A DNA stretch of 64,000 bases from Tannerella forsythia (lineage in GTDB: Bacteria > Bacteroidota > Bacteroidia > Bacteroidales > Tannerellaceae): positions 186,001 through 250,000 of the forward strand of contig NZ_JUET01000058.1 in assembly GCF_001006485.1 (NCBI RefSeq). Reading direction: 5' to 3'. The notes below the pieces were generated by a model. That model did no database searches. It was not told the DNA's origin and saw only the letters and a list, made by a program, of their open reading frames with translations. The number at the start of each line of letters is the position of its first letter. Position 1 is the stretch's first letter. A program made the translations under genes and the position numbers. This document shows positions 35,753 through 44,795 of the stretch, piece after piece.

Positions 35753-38700
35753 ATGGGAAAGATGAGTAATTCACACAAAAGAAAAGGCCTCGGATTTGCT
35801 TTCGGCTGCCGAAGAGCGCTTGTTGTTTGCTTATTATCTGTGGTTGGACTGTCGGTACATGCCAATGTCCTAAAATCTTCAGTCAGCCTGACAATGAAAA
35901 ATGTTACATTGCAACAACTCTTTGATGAGATTCACAGACAAGTAGGTGTAAGCATTATTTATTCCAATGAAATTGTAAATGACGATGAAACGATCTCGAT
36001 TCAAGTCAAAAATTCGACATTGGAAGAGACGCTGAAAATGGCCTTAAAAGGGAAGAATATCTCCATCAGGGAGAGAAACGGACAAGTCGTATTGTTTCCT
36101 TCTTCAGAAAAAAACGGGGAGCGCGTACATGCCCCCGATCAGCGAAAAGTGAACATTACGGGAACCGTAGTCGATCATCTCAATGATCCCTTACCCGGTG
36201 TAAATATACAGGTTAAGGGTTTGTCTGTCGGGACTATTACAGATGCGGAGGGCGTTTTCTCGATTGAAGTTCCTTATGCCGATGCGGTGTTGGTTTTTTC
36301 GTATGTCGGGTTTCAGCCCGAAGAGGTCGCACTTAATGGCAGAGACCGGATCGCAGTTCGGTTGGTGGAAGACAGCAAGGCGATGGAAGAGGTGGTTGTC
36401 ATAGGATACACTACGCAAAGGAAGGCGACGATTACAGGCTCGATTGCTACTATCACAACGAAAGATCTGCAACAAAGTCCCACGGCGAATCTTAATAATG
36501 CGCTTGCAGGACGTATGCCGGGATTAATGGTCAATCAATTCAGCGGGGGAGAGCCGGGCGTTGATGCAGCCACTCTGAGAGTACGCGGTACGGGTACTTA
36601 TGGCGATCAGTCTCCGATCATTATTGTCGACGGGGTAGAACGTGACATGAGTTATCTTGCTCCGGAAGAAATAGAAACATTTACGATTCTCAAGGACGCT
36701 TCGGCAACAGCGCCTTACGGAGTACGCGGGGCCAATGGAGTCATTATTGTAACAACGAAGCGCGGAAAAGCGCAAGAAAAGGCTACCGTCAACTTCAAGG
36801 CGTCCGTTGGCACGAATAACCCTGTGAAATTTCCGAAATACTTAGGTTCTGCCGATTATGCCATGCTTTATAATGAAGCTGTGATTAATAGCAATCCGAA
36901 CGTTGATCGGTCGAAATTGACCCTTTTTTCGGAGAAAGCGATTGCCGATTATCGGAGAGCGAAAGGGGATAATTCGGACGGCTTGGGATATGATAACGAT
37001 TATTTCGACTATGCATTTCAAACCGGAATGCAGCAGGATTACAGTCTTTCGGTACGAGGGGGATCCGATCGGGCGCGTTATTATGTAATGGCCAACTATT
37101 ATGAGCAAAGCGGCAACTACAAACATACCGATCTCACACAATATGAAACGCAAGCTGTTTTCAAACGATATAATTTCCGGGCCAATGTTGATGTAAATAT
37201 CACGAAGAATTTCTACGTAAAAGTTGATTTGGGGGCGCGTATAACGGATCGAAATGCTCCCGGAACGACGGCCTCCCGAATAGTCGCCATCTGTAATACA
37301 CAGCCTCCTTATTTGCCAATTACGCTGCCTGATAACGGTCATGCGGACAATCAGAAATATGTGCTGAAAAATCCATATGGATTATTGTATGGAGACTACC
37401 AGCACCGCTATAACATATTGGGCGAATTGTCACGTACGGGCTATCTGAATGAGAAGAAGACTTATTTAAACGGTTCTTTTGCCATCGGACACCGTCTTGA
37501 CTTTATCACCAAAGGGCTAAAAATAGAGGGCGTTTTTTCGTATGATGCGGAAGAGGGACGATGGATTCGGCGTCTTCTCGAGACACGCGCCGACGGATAC
37601 GCCCATTATGGAAGGTATGCCACGTTTCAACCGGAAGAAGGGAATAATGGCTCTTATTACATGAATCACACTTCGTATGATGGTAAATATAAATTGGGCA
37701 ACCCCTGGTATGACACGGATGAAACGATCAGCAATAATTTGGAGCATAATCCGACGCAAAGTAAAACATATTATCAGTTGAAACTCGATTATTTACGTCG
37801 GTTTGGGGCACACGATGTTTCAGGGCTCATACTGTTCAACCGCTCGACACGAACATATGATAATCGTGTAGATTATCGTTATCAGGGAATTAGCGGACGG
37901 ATTACGTATGGCTATGAGAATAAGTATCTGGCTGAATTTAACATAGGGTATAATGGTTCGGAAAACTTTGCTCCGGGCAAACGCTACGGAACATTTCCGG
38001 CTGCTTCTGTAGGATGGGTCATATCGCGCGAATCATTTATGGAAAAAGCGAATTCATGGTTGGATATGTTAAAGATAAGAAGTTCTTTCGGGTTAGTCGG
38101 GAGCGACATGATATCCGATTTGGACGATGATCGCTTCGCCTATCTGCAGTTTTACAGAGGAGGTAACGGTTATAACTTTGGTGTAAATGAGTTCGGCAGT
38201 CGTTATGATGGCTTGCACGAAGGGAATTTCGCCAACCCTGATTTGACCTGGGAAAAAGCTCAAAAACTCAATATCGGATTGGATGCATCGCTCTTCAACG
38301 AACGTCTTACATTCTCGTTCGATTATTTCAGGGAACATCGCTATGACATTATTACGAGTTTGAACGGTAGTGATAAACTTGGATTCCCTGATATTGTAGG
38401 CAAAGACGCACCATTCATCAATTCAGGTATTGTCGATAATTATGGTGTCGACTTCGAAATAGGCTGGAACGGACGTGTGGGGAAAAATCTTCGTTATTAC
38501 ATAAAGCCTAACTTTACATTCGCTCGGAATAAGATCAAATTTATGAACGAGATAAATTATGATAACGACTACCGTAGAAATACCGGCAAACGTATTGGCG
38601 AGCATTTTGTTTACATCGCAGACCATTTTGTTCGTGATCAGGAGGAGGCCGACCGTTTAAATGCGATGAACAGTGGCAGTGGCTTTCAGCCATGGGGAAA

Positions 38701-39292
38701 ACTTTATCCCGGTGATGTTGTATATAAAGACCTCAACGGAGACGGTAAGATTGATAACGAAGGAGACCGTATACCTATGGGATATCCGAGAACTCCCGAA
38801 ATACAATTCGGTATTCCGATCGGAATACAATATAAGGGCTTGGATTTTAGCTTGCTCTTCCAGGGTTCAGGCCACAGCAGTGTGTTGCTTAACGGGGCTG
38901 CTGTGTGGGATTTTCCTGCATATGAACAGGATCAAATCGGCAAAGTAAAACCGATGCACCTTGAGCGATGGACAGAAGAAAGAAAAGAGGGAGCAAAGTA
39001 TCCGAGACTGACTTATGGAGCGAATAACAATAATAAAAATAATCACAGCAGTTTGTTCTTATATGACGCTTCATACTTGCGTCTGAAGAACTTGGAAATC
39101 GGATATTCGCTTCCCCAAAGTGCGATTCGTTTCGCAGGATTACAAAACTTCAGAATATATGCACAGGGAATGAATCTTTTAACTTTTGATAATCTGGGAG
39201 AGGTAGATGTCGATCCGGAAACAAGGAGCGGAGACGGTTCATGGTATCCCGTACAGCGTATTTTTAATTTTGGCATTAATATTACGTATTAA
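35753..39292 (+). CDS. SusC/RagA-type TonB-linked transporter with STN signalling domain
   Basis: A 1179-residue outer membrane transporter. The signal peptide ends near SVHA (about 37), the STN domain covers about 40-118 (VTLQQLFDEIHRQVGVSIIYSNE), and a carboxypeptidase-regulatory-like beta domain covers about 130-210 (ITGTVVDHLNDPLPGVNIQVKG). The TonB box region AMEEVVVIGYTTQRK precedes the plug (LAGRMPGLMV, VRGTGTYGDQSPIIIVDGVER, APYGVRGANGVIIVTTKRG). The barrel forms the remainder. The STN domain marks it as the sensor for the ECF/FecR pair. It is paired with the SusD gene 17 bases downstream. The glycan substrate is unknown. Confidence 0.96.
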   Translation: MGKMSNSHKRKGLGFAFGCRRALVVCLLSVVGLSVHANVLKSSVSLTMKNVTLQQLFDEIHRQVGVSIIYSNEIVNDDETISIQVKNSTLEETLKMALKGKNISIRERNGQVVLFPSSEKNGERVHAPDQRKVNITGTVVDHLNDPLPGVNIQVKGLSVGTITDAEGVFSIEVPYADAVLVFSYVGFQPEEVALNGRDRIAVRLVEDSKAMEEVVVIGYTTQRKATITGSIATITTKDLQQSPTANLNNALAGRMPGLMVNQFSGGEPGVDAATLRVRGTGTYGDQSPIIIVDGVERDMSYLAPEEIETFTILKDASATAPYGVRGANGVIIVTTKRGKAQEKATVNFKASVGTNNPVKFPKYLGSADYAMLYNEAVINSNPNVDRSKLTLFSEKAIADYRRAKGDNSDGLGYDNDYFDYAFQTGMQQDYSLSVRGGSDRARYYVMANYYEQSGNYKHTDLTQYETQAVFKRYNFRANVDVNITKNFYVKVDLGARITDRNAPGTTASRIVAICNTQPPYLPITLPDNGHADNQKYVLKNPYGLLYGDYQHRYNILGELSRTGYLNEKKTYLNGSFAIGHRLDFITKGLKIEGVFSYDAEEGRWIRRLLETRADGYAHYGRYATFQPEEGNNGSYYMNHTSYDGKYKLGNPWYDTDETISNNLEHNPTQSKTYYQLKLDYLRRFGAHDVSGLILFNRSTRTYDNRVDYRYQGISGRITYGYENKYLAEFNIGYNGSENFAPGKRYGTFPAASVGWVISRESFMEKANSWLDMLKIRSSFGLVGSDMISDLDDDRFAYLQFYRGGNGYNFGVNEFGSRYDGLHEGNFANPDLTWEKAQKLNIGLDASLFNERLTFSFDYFREHRYDIITSLNGSDKLGFPDIVGKDAPFINSGIVDNYGVDFEIGWNGRVGKNLRYYIKPNFTFARNKIKFMNEINYDNDYRRNTGKRIGEHFVYIADHFVRDQEEADRLNAMNSGSGFQPWGKLYPGDVVYKDLNGDGKIDNEGDRIPMGYPRTPEIQFGIPIGIQYKGLDFSLLFQGSGHSSVLLNGAAVWDFPAYEQDQIGKVKPMHLERWTEERKEGAKYPRLTYGANNNNKNNHSSLFLYDASYLRLKNLEIGYSLPQSAIRFAGLQNFRIYAQGMNLLTFDNLGEVDVDPETRSGDGSWYPVQRIFNFGINITY

Positions 39293-39309
39293 CTTTAAAA
39301 CTCAATGAC

Positions 39310-41205
39310 ATGAATAAGATAAAGCTTTTGACAAGCCTTTTGGTGTGTTTATCAATAATCTTTTGCGGATGTGACGACTACTTGGATAAAACGCCTGACG
39401 ATAAAGTGAATGAAAAAGAGGTGTTTACCTCATATGATAAGGTGGAAAAATTAGTGACGGACCTCTACGAAGGCTGTAAAACGGCCAATAGACCGCTGCT
39501 TTATTTTAACCATTTTGGAACCGCCTCTGTTACCGATGAGTGCAGTGCCAGCAGTCATGAGGCAGCGATTCCTCATCAGTTTCATATCGGTAATTATGGC
39601 CCGTCGCAAGGGATGCCTTCTCGCAGTAGCTGTGGCCAGTACTGGGAGCATTTATATGAGAAGGTGCGTAAAGCCAATATTATACTTGAAGGAGTAAAAA
39701 AATATGATACACCTGATAATCCGCAGATGGGACGTGAAGGAGACATCACAAAACGTGTCGGTGAGACGTATTTCCTGCGAGGCTACCTGCATTTTCTTTT
39801 ATTGCGCGCTTATGGAGAGATGCCCTACATCGATCGTGTAATCATGCCCAATGACAAGATGGAATTCAAGCAATTGTCTGCACATGAAATTGTCGAGCGA
39901 ATATGTGCGGATGCTGATTCGGCATATCATAGGGTTTCGGCTTTTAACGGCGGACAAGACTTTGGGCGCGTAGACAAAGGCGCTTGTCTCGGACTGAAAG
40001 CCGTGGTGCGATGGATGGCGGCAACTCCGATGTATAATGGTGGCAATATTCCTAACGATACGCGTATATATAAAGACGAATACGGATATGTTGCCAAACG
40101 CTGGGAATTGGCGAAGCAGGCGGCCAAAGCTGTGCTGGAATGTAAGGACCATAATGGGAATTTACGCTATGGGCTGTATAAAAAATATGATGAAAAAGAC
40201 TTTGGAGACATAGACAATAAAAACACAAGCAATGGAAAAGTCTATAAAAGACTGTGGACCATGTTTTATGATATGGATGCCATACAGCAGGAGTGGGTCT
40301 GGTTTGTAACGAGAGATAAAGATACGGGATGGTCCGGAGACGTATTGCCTCCTTCACAAGGTGGGCATGCACGCCAGCGCCCGCTGCAGGAACAGGTCGA
40401 TGAATACGAATATATCGCTTCTGATGGATACGGGTATCCGGTGTATGGCTCGCGCGCAGTAACAGACGGATATGACGACGCAAATCCATATGAAAGCGTA
40501 AAGCGCGATCCGCGTTTCTACCGTGATATTCGTTATCATGGTTCTTCTTATCGCAGCAGTATACTCAATACGGCGGAAAAAAATGATGCCGTAAGCGGAA
40601 GCTATCTTGATAATGCATCTCACACAGGATATTATATGCGTAAGTTTTATAAGGATGGGTGGAATAAAGGCTCCGGAGGGCATTCGATCAGCGCTCCTGC
40701 CATATGGAGGCTTCCTGAATTCATCTATATCTATTGTGAGGCCGTCAATGAAACGACAGGGCCCAATGAAGAAATATATGCTCTACTCAACGAAATACGC
40801 GCTCGTTCGTTCATGGCACCGATTCCTCCTGCTGCAAAGACGGACAAGAAGCTGATGAATCAATACATACAGCGGGAACGACGTGTCGAACTCTTTTATG
40901 AGAACCATCGTATATGGCATTGCAGATTGTACTTAGAACCGGATGATCCTGAGATGATTGCTCTTGAAAAAGCATATACCAATGCCGACCATTGGCCTTA
41001 TCCTAAAACACAACGCAGTTCGCACGGTATGAGGCCTGTCGAAGACGCTAACGGTAAGATCGAAGTCGATGGTAAGAAATACAAGATGCAACGTTTTGAA
41101 GTCCGGGATGACCGTGTCTTTGAAACACCCAGACATTACTGGTTTCCTATTATGACTGATGAGTTAAAACGTACTCCCTCATTGAAGCAGAATCCGGGAT
41201 GGTAG
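39310..41205 (+). CDS. SusD/RagB-family outer membrane lipoprotein
   Basis: A surface glycan-binding lipoprotein that lids the SusC barrel. The 631-residue protein starts with a lipoprotein signal (SIIFCGCDD; Cys21 the likely lipidated residue) followed by YLDKTPDDKV and the conserved N-terminal helix segment ETYFLRGYLHFLLLRAYGEMPYI. The C-terminal SusD domain includes AIWRLPEFIYIYCEAVNE and NEIRARSF. Long internal loops with many aromatics suit oligosaccharide binding. It follows SusC directly. Composition is moderately AT-rich, like the rest of the locus. Confidence 0.95.
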   Translation: MNKIKLLTSLLVCLSIIFCGCDDYLDKTPDDKVNEKEVFTSYDKVEKLVTDLYEGCKTANRPLLYFNHFGTASVTDECSASSHEAAIPHQFHIGNYGPSQGMPSRSSCGQYWEHLYEKVRKANIILEGVKKYDTPDNPQMGREGDITKRVGETYFLRGYLHFLLLRAYGEMPYIDRVIMPNDKMEFKQLSAHEIVERICADADSAYHRVSAFNGGQDFGRVDKGACLGLKAVVRWMAATPMYNGGNIPNDTRIYKDEYGYVAKRWELAKQAAKAVLECKDHNGNLRYGLYKKYDEKDFGDIDNKNTSNGKVYKRLWTMFYDMDAIQQEWVWFVTRDKDTGWSGDVLPPSQGGHARQRPLQEQVDEYEYIASDGYGYPVYGSRAVTDGYDDANPYESVKRDPRFYRDIRYHGSSYRSSILNTAEKNDAVSGSYLDNASHTGYYMRKFYKDGWNKGSGGHSISAPAIWRLPEFIYIYCEAVNETTGPNEEIYALLNEIRARSFMAPIPPAAKTDKKLMNQYIQRERRVELFYENHRIWHCRLYLEPDDPEMIALEKAYTNADHWPYPKTQRSSHGMRPVEDANGKIEVDGKKYKMQRFEVRDDRVFETPRHYWFPIMTDELKRTPSLKQNPGW

Positions 41206-41360
41206 GGGCTATGGTAAGATTAAGCTGTAGAATAGCAGGTCGGTATGAAAGTGCGTAAAAAAGAATACGAATATTTTTGTTTTATTCCTTTTTTCTTTAC
41301 ATTTGCATGGTTTTTTCATGTATTTTACAGTTATAATTACAATATCAAACTTAACTAACT

Positions 41361-42842
41361 ATGTCAAACATTTCAAGAAGAAGTTTTCTCCAACAGGGAG
41401 CTGCTGCCGCTGCAGCATTGTCGTTCGTCCCGAGCAGTGTATTAGGTAAAAGTCATGGCTATACCGCCCCGACGGATAAGTTGAATATTGCCGCTGTGGG
41501 TATCGGCGGAATGGGAAATGCCAACATCAAGAAAGTGTCGCCGACCGAAAACATCGTCGCTCTTTGCGATGTGGACTGGAAGTATGCCAAAAAAGTATTC
41601 GATGCGCATCCCAAAGCCAAGAAGTATTGGGACTATCGGAAGATGTACGACGAAATGGGCAAATCGATCGACGGGGTGATCGTGGCTACGGCCGATCACA
41701 CGCACGCGATCGTTACGGCCGATGCCATTACGCTGGGCAAGCACGTTTACGTACAAAAACCGTTGACCCACTCGGTTTACGAATCGCGTCTGCTTACGAA
41801 GCTGGCTGAGAAATATCAGATCGCAAGCCAGATGGGTAATCAGGGAGCATCGGGCGAAGGTGTCAATCAGGTCTGCGAATGGATCTGGAACGGCGAGATC
41901 GGTGAGGTGAAACGCGTGGATTGCGCTACCGACCGTCCGATTTGGCCACAAGGTCTGAATGCCCCGACGAAAGTCGATAAAATACCTTCGACGCTGAATT
42001 GGGATTTGTTCACAGGACCGGGTAAACTCAGACCGTTCAACAACATCTATCATCCGTGGAACTGGCGCGGATGGTGGGAATACGGTACAGGTGCTCTCGG
42101 AGATATGGCATGCCATATCATGCATCCGGCTTTCAAGGCGCTGAAACTGGGCTTTCCGATTCATGCCGAAGCTTCTTCGACGTTGTTATTGACTGACTGC
42201 GCTCCGCAGGCACAGCATGTGAAGCTGATCTTCCCGGCGCGTGAAAATATGCCTAAGTTAGCGCTTCCCGAAGTTGAAATACATTGGTACGATGGCGGCA
42301 TGATGCCTGACCGTCCGGAAGGATTCCCGCAAGGCAAGCAACTGATGCAGGGCGGAGGCGGATTATGTATTTTCCATGGTACGAAAGATACGCTGATCTG
42401 CGGATGCTACGGACGTGACCCATTCCTGCTTTCGGGACGTGTACCGAATGCGCCGAAGGTAGAACGTCGGGTGTCCGACGCAGAGAGCGGCCACGAGCAG
42501 GATTGGGTGCGCGCATGTAAGGAAAGCCCGGCAAACCGCGTGAAGCCGAAGTCGGACTTCTCCGAAGCCGGACCGTTCAACGAAATGGTCGTGATGGGAG
42601 TACTGGCGGTTCGTTTGCAGGGACTGAACAAAGTGCTCGATTGGGACGGACAGAACATGAAGTTTACGAATATCAAGGATGACGAGATGCTCAAAATCCA
42701 GATCAGTGACGACTTCAAAGTGGTGGACGGCGATCCCAAGTTCGACAAGAAATTCACTGAGCCGATGAATGCGAAACAGTTTGCCGAGGAATTGGTGAAG
42801 CATACGTATCGCGCAGGCTGGAAGTTGCCGGATATGCCGTAA
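41361..42842 (+). CDS. Gfo/Idh/MocA oxidoreductase with Tat signal
   Basis: An NAD(P)-dependent sugar oxidoreductase exported by the Tat system: the N terminus reads SNISRRSFLQQGAAAAAALSFVPSSVLG, a typical twin-arginine signal. The Rossmann motif is GIGGMG (47-52); QKP at 132-134 replaces the common EKP and keeps the catalytic Lys133. The C-terminal dehydrogenase domain has HYHPWNWRGWWEYGTGALGDM-like segments. Family members associated with DUF1080 proteins oxidise the C3 hydroxyl of glycosides, here probably in the periplasm. The gene follows SusD after a 155-base AT-rich gap with no clear promoter. Confidence 0.9.
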   Translation: MSNISRRSFLQQGAAAAAALSFVPSSVLGKSHGYTAPTDKLNIAAVGIGGMGNANIKKVSPTENIVALCDVDWKYAKKVFDAHPKAKKYWDYRKMYDEMGKSIDGVIVATADHTHAIVTADAITLGKHVYVQKPLTHSVYESRLLTKLAEKYQIASQMGNQGASGEGVNQVCEWIWNGEIGEVKRVDCATDRPIWPQGLNAPTKVDKIPSTLNWDLFTGPGKLRPFNNIYHPWNWRGWWEYGTGALGDMACHIMHPAFKALKLGFPIHAEASSTLLLTDCAPQAQHVKLIFPARENMPKLALPEVEIHWYDGGMMPDRPEGFPQGKQLMQGGGGLCIFHGTKDTLICGCYGRDPFLLSGRVPNAPKVERRVSDAESGHEQDWVRACKESPANRVKPKSDFSEAGPFNEMVVMGVLAVRLQGLNKVLDWDGQNMKFTNIKDDEMLKIQISDDFKVVDGDPKFDKKFTEPMNAKQFAEELVKHTYRAGWKLPDMP

Positions 42843-42945
42843 GCGGAAAATAATGAATACATAGACGAAGACGGAGAGCTTTCCGTGAGAGTTGCGGATC
42901 GTGCGCTCCGTCTTTTCTTACTTACAAAAATTAAACCGATAAACA

Positions 42946-43824
42946 ATGAAGAAAAGTGTATTAGTTGCAAGCGCTGTCGGTATGATAGCTCTTGCCTCCT
43001 GCGGCGGAGGGAAAAAAGCCGAAAGCGCCGATACGGCGGCGACCGATTCTGTTCCTACGGCTCAGGCCGCTCCTGAATACCGGACGTTAAACTTGCCGAC
43101 TGTCGATCTGGCAAAATTTGCCAAAGATAAAGACGGATGGATTACGCTGTTCGACGGCAAGACGTTCGATGGTTGGCGCGGTTACGGACGCGAAGACATG
43201 CCGGCTCGCTGGACGATCGAAAACGGTTGTATCAAGATGACCGGCTCGGGCAAGGGAGAAGCCGGTGCGGAAGATGGCGGAGACATTATCTTCGCTCACA
43301 AGTTCAGCAACTTCGAACTTGAGCTGGAATGGAAAGTCGACAAAGGCTCTAATTCCGGTATTTTCTATATGATTCAGGAAGTAGAATCCCCCGATGAACA
43401 AGGTAATTGGAAGACCCAGCCTTCGTATATCTCTGCTCCCGAGTATCAGATACTTGACAATGCGAATCATCCGGATGCCAAGTTAGGCAAAGACGGTAAC
43501 CGTCAGTCAGCATCGTTGTATGACATGATTCCGGCCAATCCCCAGAATTCAAAAGTGTTTGGAGAATGGAACAAGGCAAAAATCATGTGCTACAAGGGTA
43601 CGGTGGTTCATTATCAGAACGATGAGGCCGTGGTGGAATATCATTTATGGACTCCGCAATGGACAGAAATGCTGCAAAAGAGTAAATTCAGCCAGGAAAA
43701 ATGGCCATTGGCATTCGAGTTGCTCAACAATTGCGGCGGGGAAAACAGAGAAGGATTCTTCGGATTACAGGATCATGGCGATACGGTATGGTACCGAAAC
43801 ATCCGAATTAAAGTCTTAGAATAA
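42946..43824 (+). CDS. DUF1080 (3-keto-disaccharide hydrolase-like) lipoprotein
   Basis: A 292-residue lipoprotein (signal to ALASCGG, Cys19 lipidated) with an Ala/Thr-rich linker and the PF06439/DUF1080 concanavalin-like domain from about residue 60: WITLFDGKTFDGWRGYG, FELELEWKVDKGSNSGIFYMIQE, then YQILDNANHPD and SLYDMIPANPQNSK. Proteins of this family have been reported to cleave 3-keto-glycosides. It lies 104 bases after the Gfo/Idh gene, so the pair could oxidise and then split glycosidic bonds. A terminator follows. Confidence 0.9.
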   Translation: MKKSVLVASAVGMIALASCGGGKKAESADTAATDSVPTAQAAPEYRTLNLPTVDLAKFAKDKDGWITLFDGKTFDGWRGYGREDMPARWTIENGCIKMTGSGKGEAGAEDGGDIIFAHKFSNFELELEWKVDKGSNSGIFYMIQEVESPDEQGNWKTQPSYISAPEYQILDNANHPDAKLGKDGNRQSASLYDMIPANPQNSKVFGEWNKAKIMCYKGTVVHYQNDEAVVEYHLWTPQWTEMLQKSKFSQEKWPLAFELLNNCGGENREGFFGLQDHGDTVWYRNIRIKVLE

Positions 43825-43858
43825 ATTTCTCCCTTTAATTCATAATTCTTACGACAAA

Positions 43859-43888
43859 GAGGGTGTACTCCAACAGGCACACCCTCTT
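43859..43888 (+). terminator. Rho-independent terminator after the DUF1080 gene
   Basis: GAGGGTGT (43859-43866) pairs with ACACCCTC (43879-43886), followed by TTC. The stem is nearly identical to the terminator at 971-1011. Confidence 0.7.
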
Positions 43889-43923
43889 CTTTCAGAACAA
43901 CAAACAACATTATTAACAGATCG

Positions 43924-44673
43924 TCATTTCGTCGCTACGAAATCCAGATCGCTTAAATCTTTGTCTTTAATCGAATATGGTGTGGCCTTCGATGTGTGCT
44001 TCTTCTTATATTTGATCGTATATTCCTTATCTCCTTTAAACGTTTTTACCAGCACGGTCAGCGTGGGTTCTTTACTTTCCAGTTTCAATTTGGACAAATC
44101 AAAAGCCGCCAACCCTTTACGTCCATAGCGCTGCGGATCCCCATATGCATGATGACGGAGCTCGAAAACGTAGGGATTGTCTCCCTTCGGACGATGTATA
44201 AGGTTGATATAATGTACTTTCGTGCCACCGTAGTTGAATCCGAACTGTACATTCAGATAACCATCACCCATCCACATATCCATGATTTTCAAAGGATCTT
44301 TTCCGTATCTCACATCCAGACTGTCGGGGTTGAACTGATCGACAAAAGGCTTGGTCAGAATGTTACGGATATCGTGTATCTGCACGGCATGGTTATATCC
44401 TTGAAACGAATCGGAAAGAATCGTATAATAAACGAATGCCCGTTGATTGGCTTTCGGTTTATAGTAAGGAGCTCGTGTGGCTGCCGGCCATAACGTTTTT
44501 CCATCGTCGAGGGTCAGCGAATAAATTCTTCCATTGTCTAAAGGATTTACGGTGGCCAACGAATACCATACATCCCCCAGTGAATAACCGTTATTATCCA
44601 GGTTACACGAATTTAAGAACAGGGCGATCATCACTCCGCCTGCACAGTTGAAAAATAATCTCTTTGTCTTCAT
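43924..44673 (-). CDS. NigD-like lipoprotein
   Basis: A 249-residue lipoprotein (lipobox LNSC, Cys23) of the NigD-like family found in Bacteroidetes. The N-terminal half begins DNNGYSLGDVWYSLATVN and continues with an OB-like set of strands; the C-terminal half is a beta sandwich ending DLDFVATK. NigD was first noted in a bacteriocin locus, but most members, including this one, stand alone and have no known activity. The gene faces the DUF1080 gene and is transcribed divergently from the M16 peptidase. Confidence 0.85.
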   Translation of the reverse strand: MKTKRLFFNCAGGVMIALFLNSCNLDNNGYSLGDVWYSLATVNPLDNGRIYSLTLDDGKTLWPAATRAPYYKPKANQRAFVYYTILSDSFQGYNHAVQIHDIRNILTKPFVDQFNPDSLDVRYGKDPLKIMDMWMGDGYLNVQFGFNYGGTKVHYINLIHRPKGDNPYVFELRHHAYGDPQRYGRKGLAAFDLSKLKLESKEPTLTVLVKTFKGDKEYTIKYKKKHTSKATPYSIKDKDLSDLDFVATK

Positions 44674-44770
44674 CTCGTTTTTTTATTACAAAATTCATAA
44701 GCATGATGCGTATCACGGCTTCAATGTTGCATTGCTTCCTCTTAAATAATATTAAAAACAAAAAAAGTGC

Positions 44771-44778
44771 TATTTTTG
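44771..44778 (+). promoter_or_regulatory. -7 box for the M16 peptidase gene
   Basis: TATTTTTG matches TAnnTTTG, 18 bases upstream of ATG 44796. This rules out longer upstream starts as the main translation start. Confidence 0.5.
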
Positions 44779-44795
44779 CAGCCTTATACAATACA

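Noticed and set aside
41206-41360. Riboswitch or leader before the Gfo/Idh gene
   Set aside because: AT-rich with no strong paired elements, so no RNA structure can be claimed.
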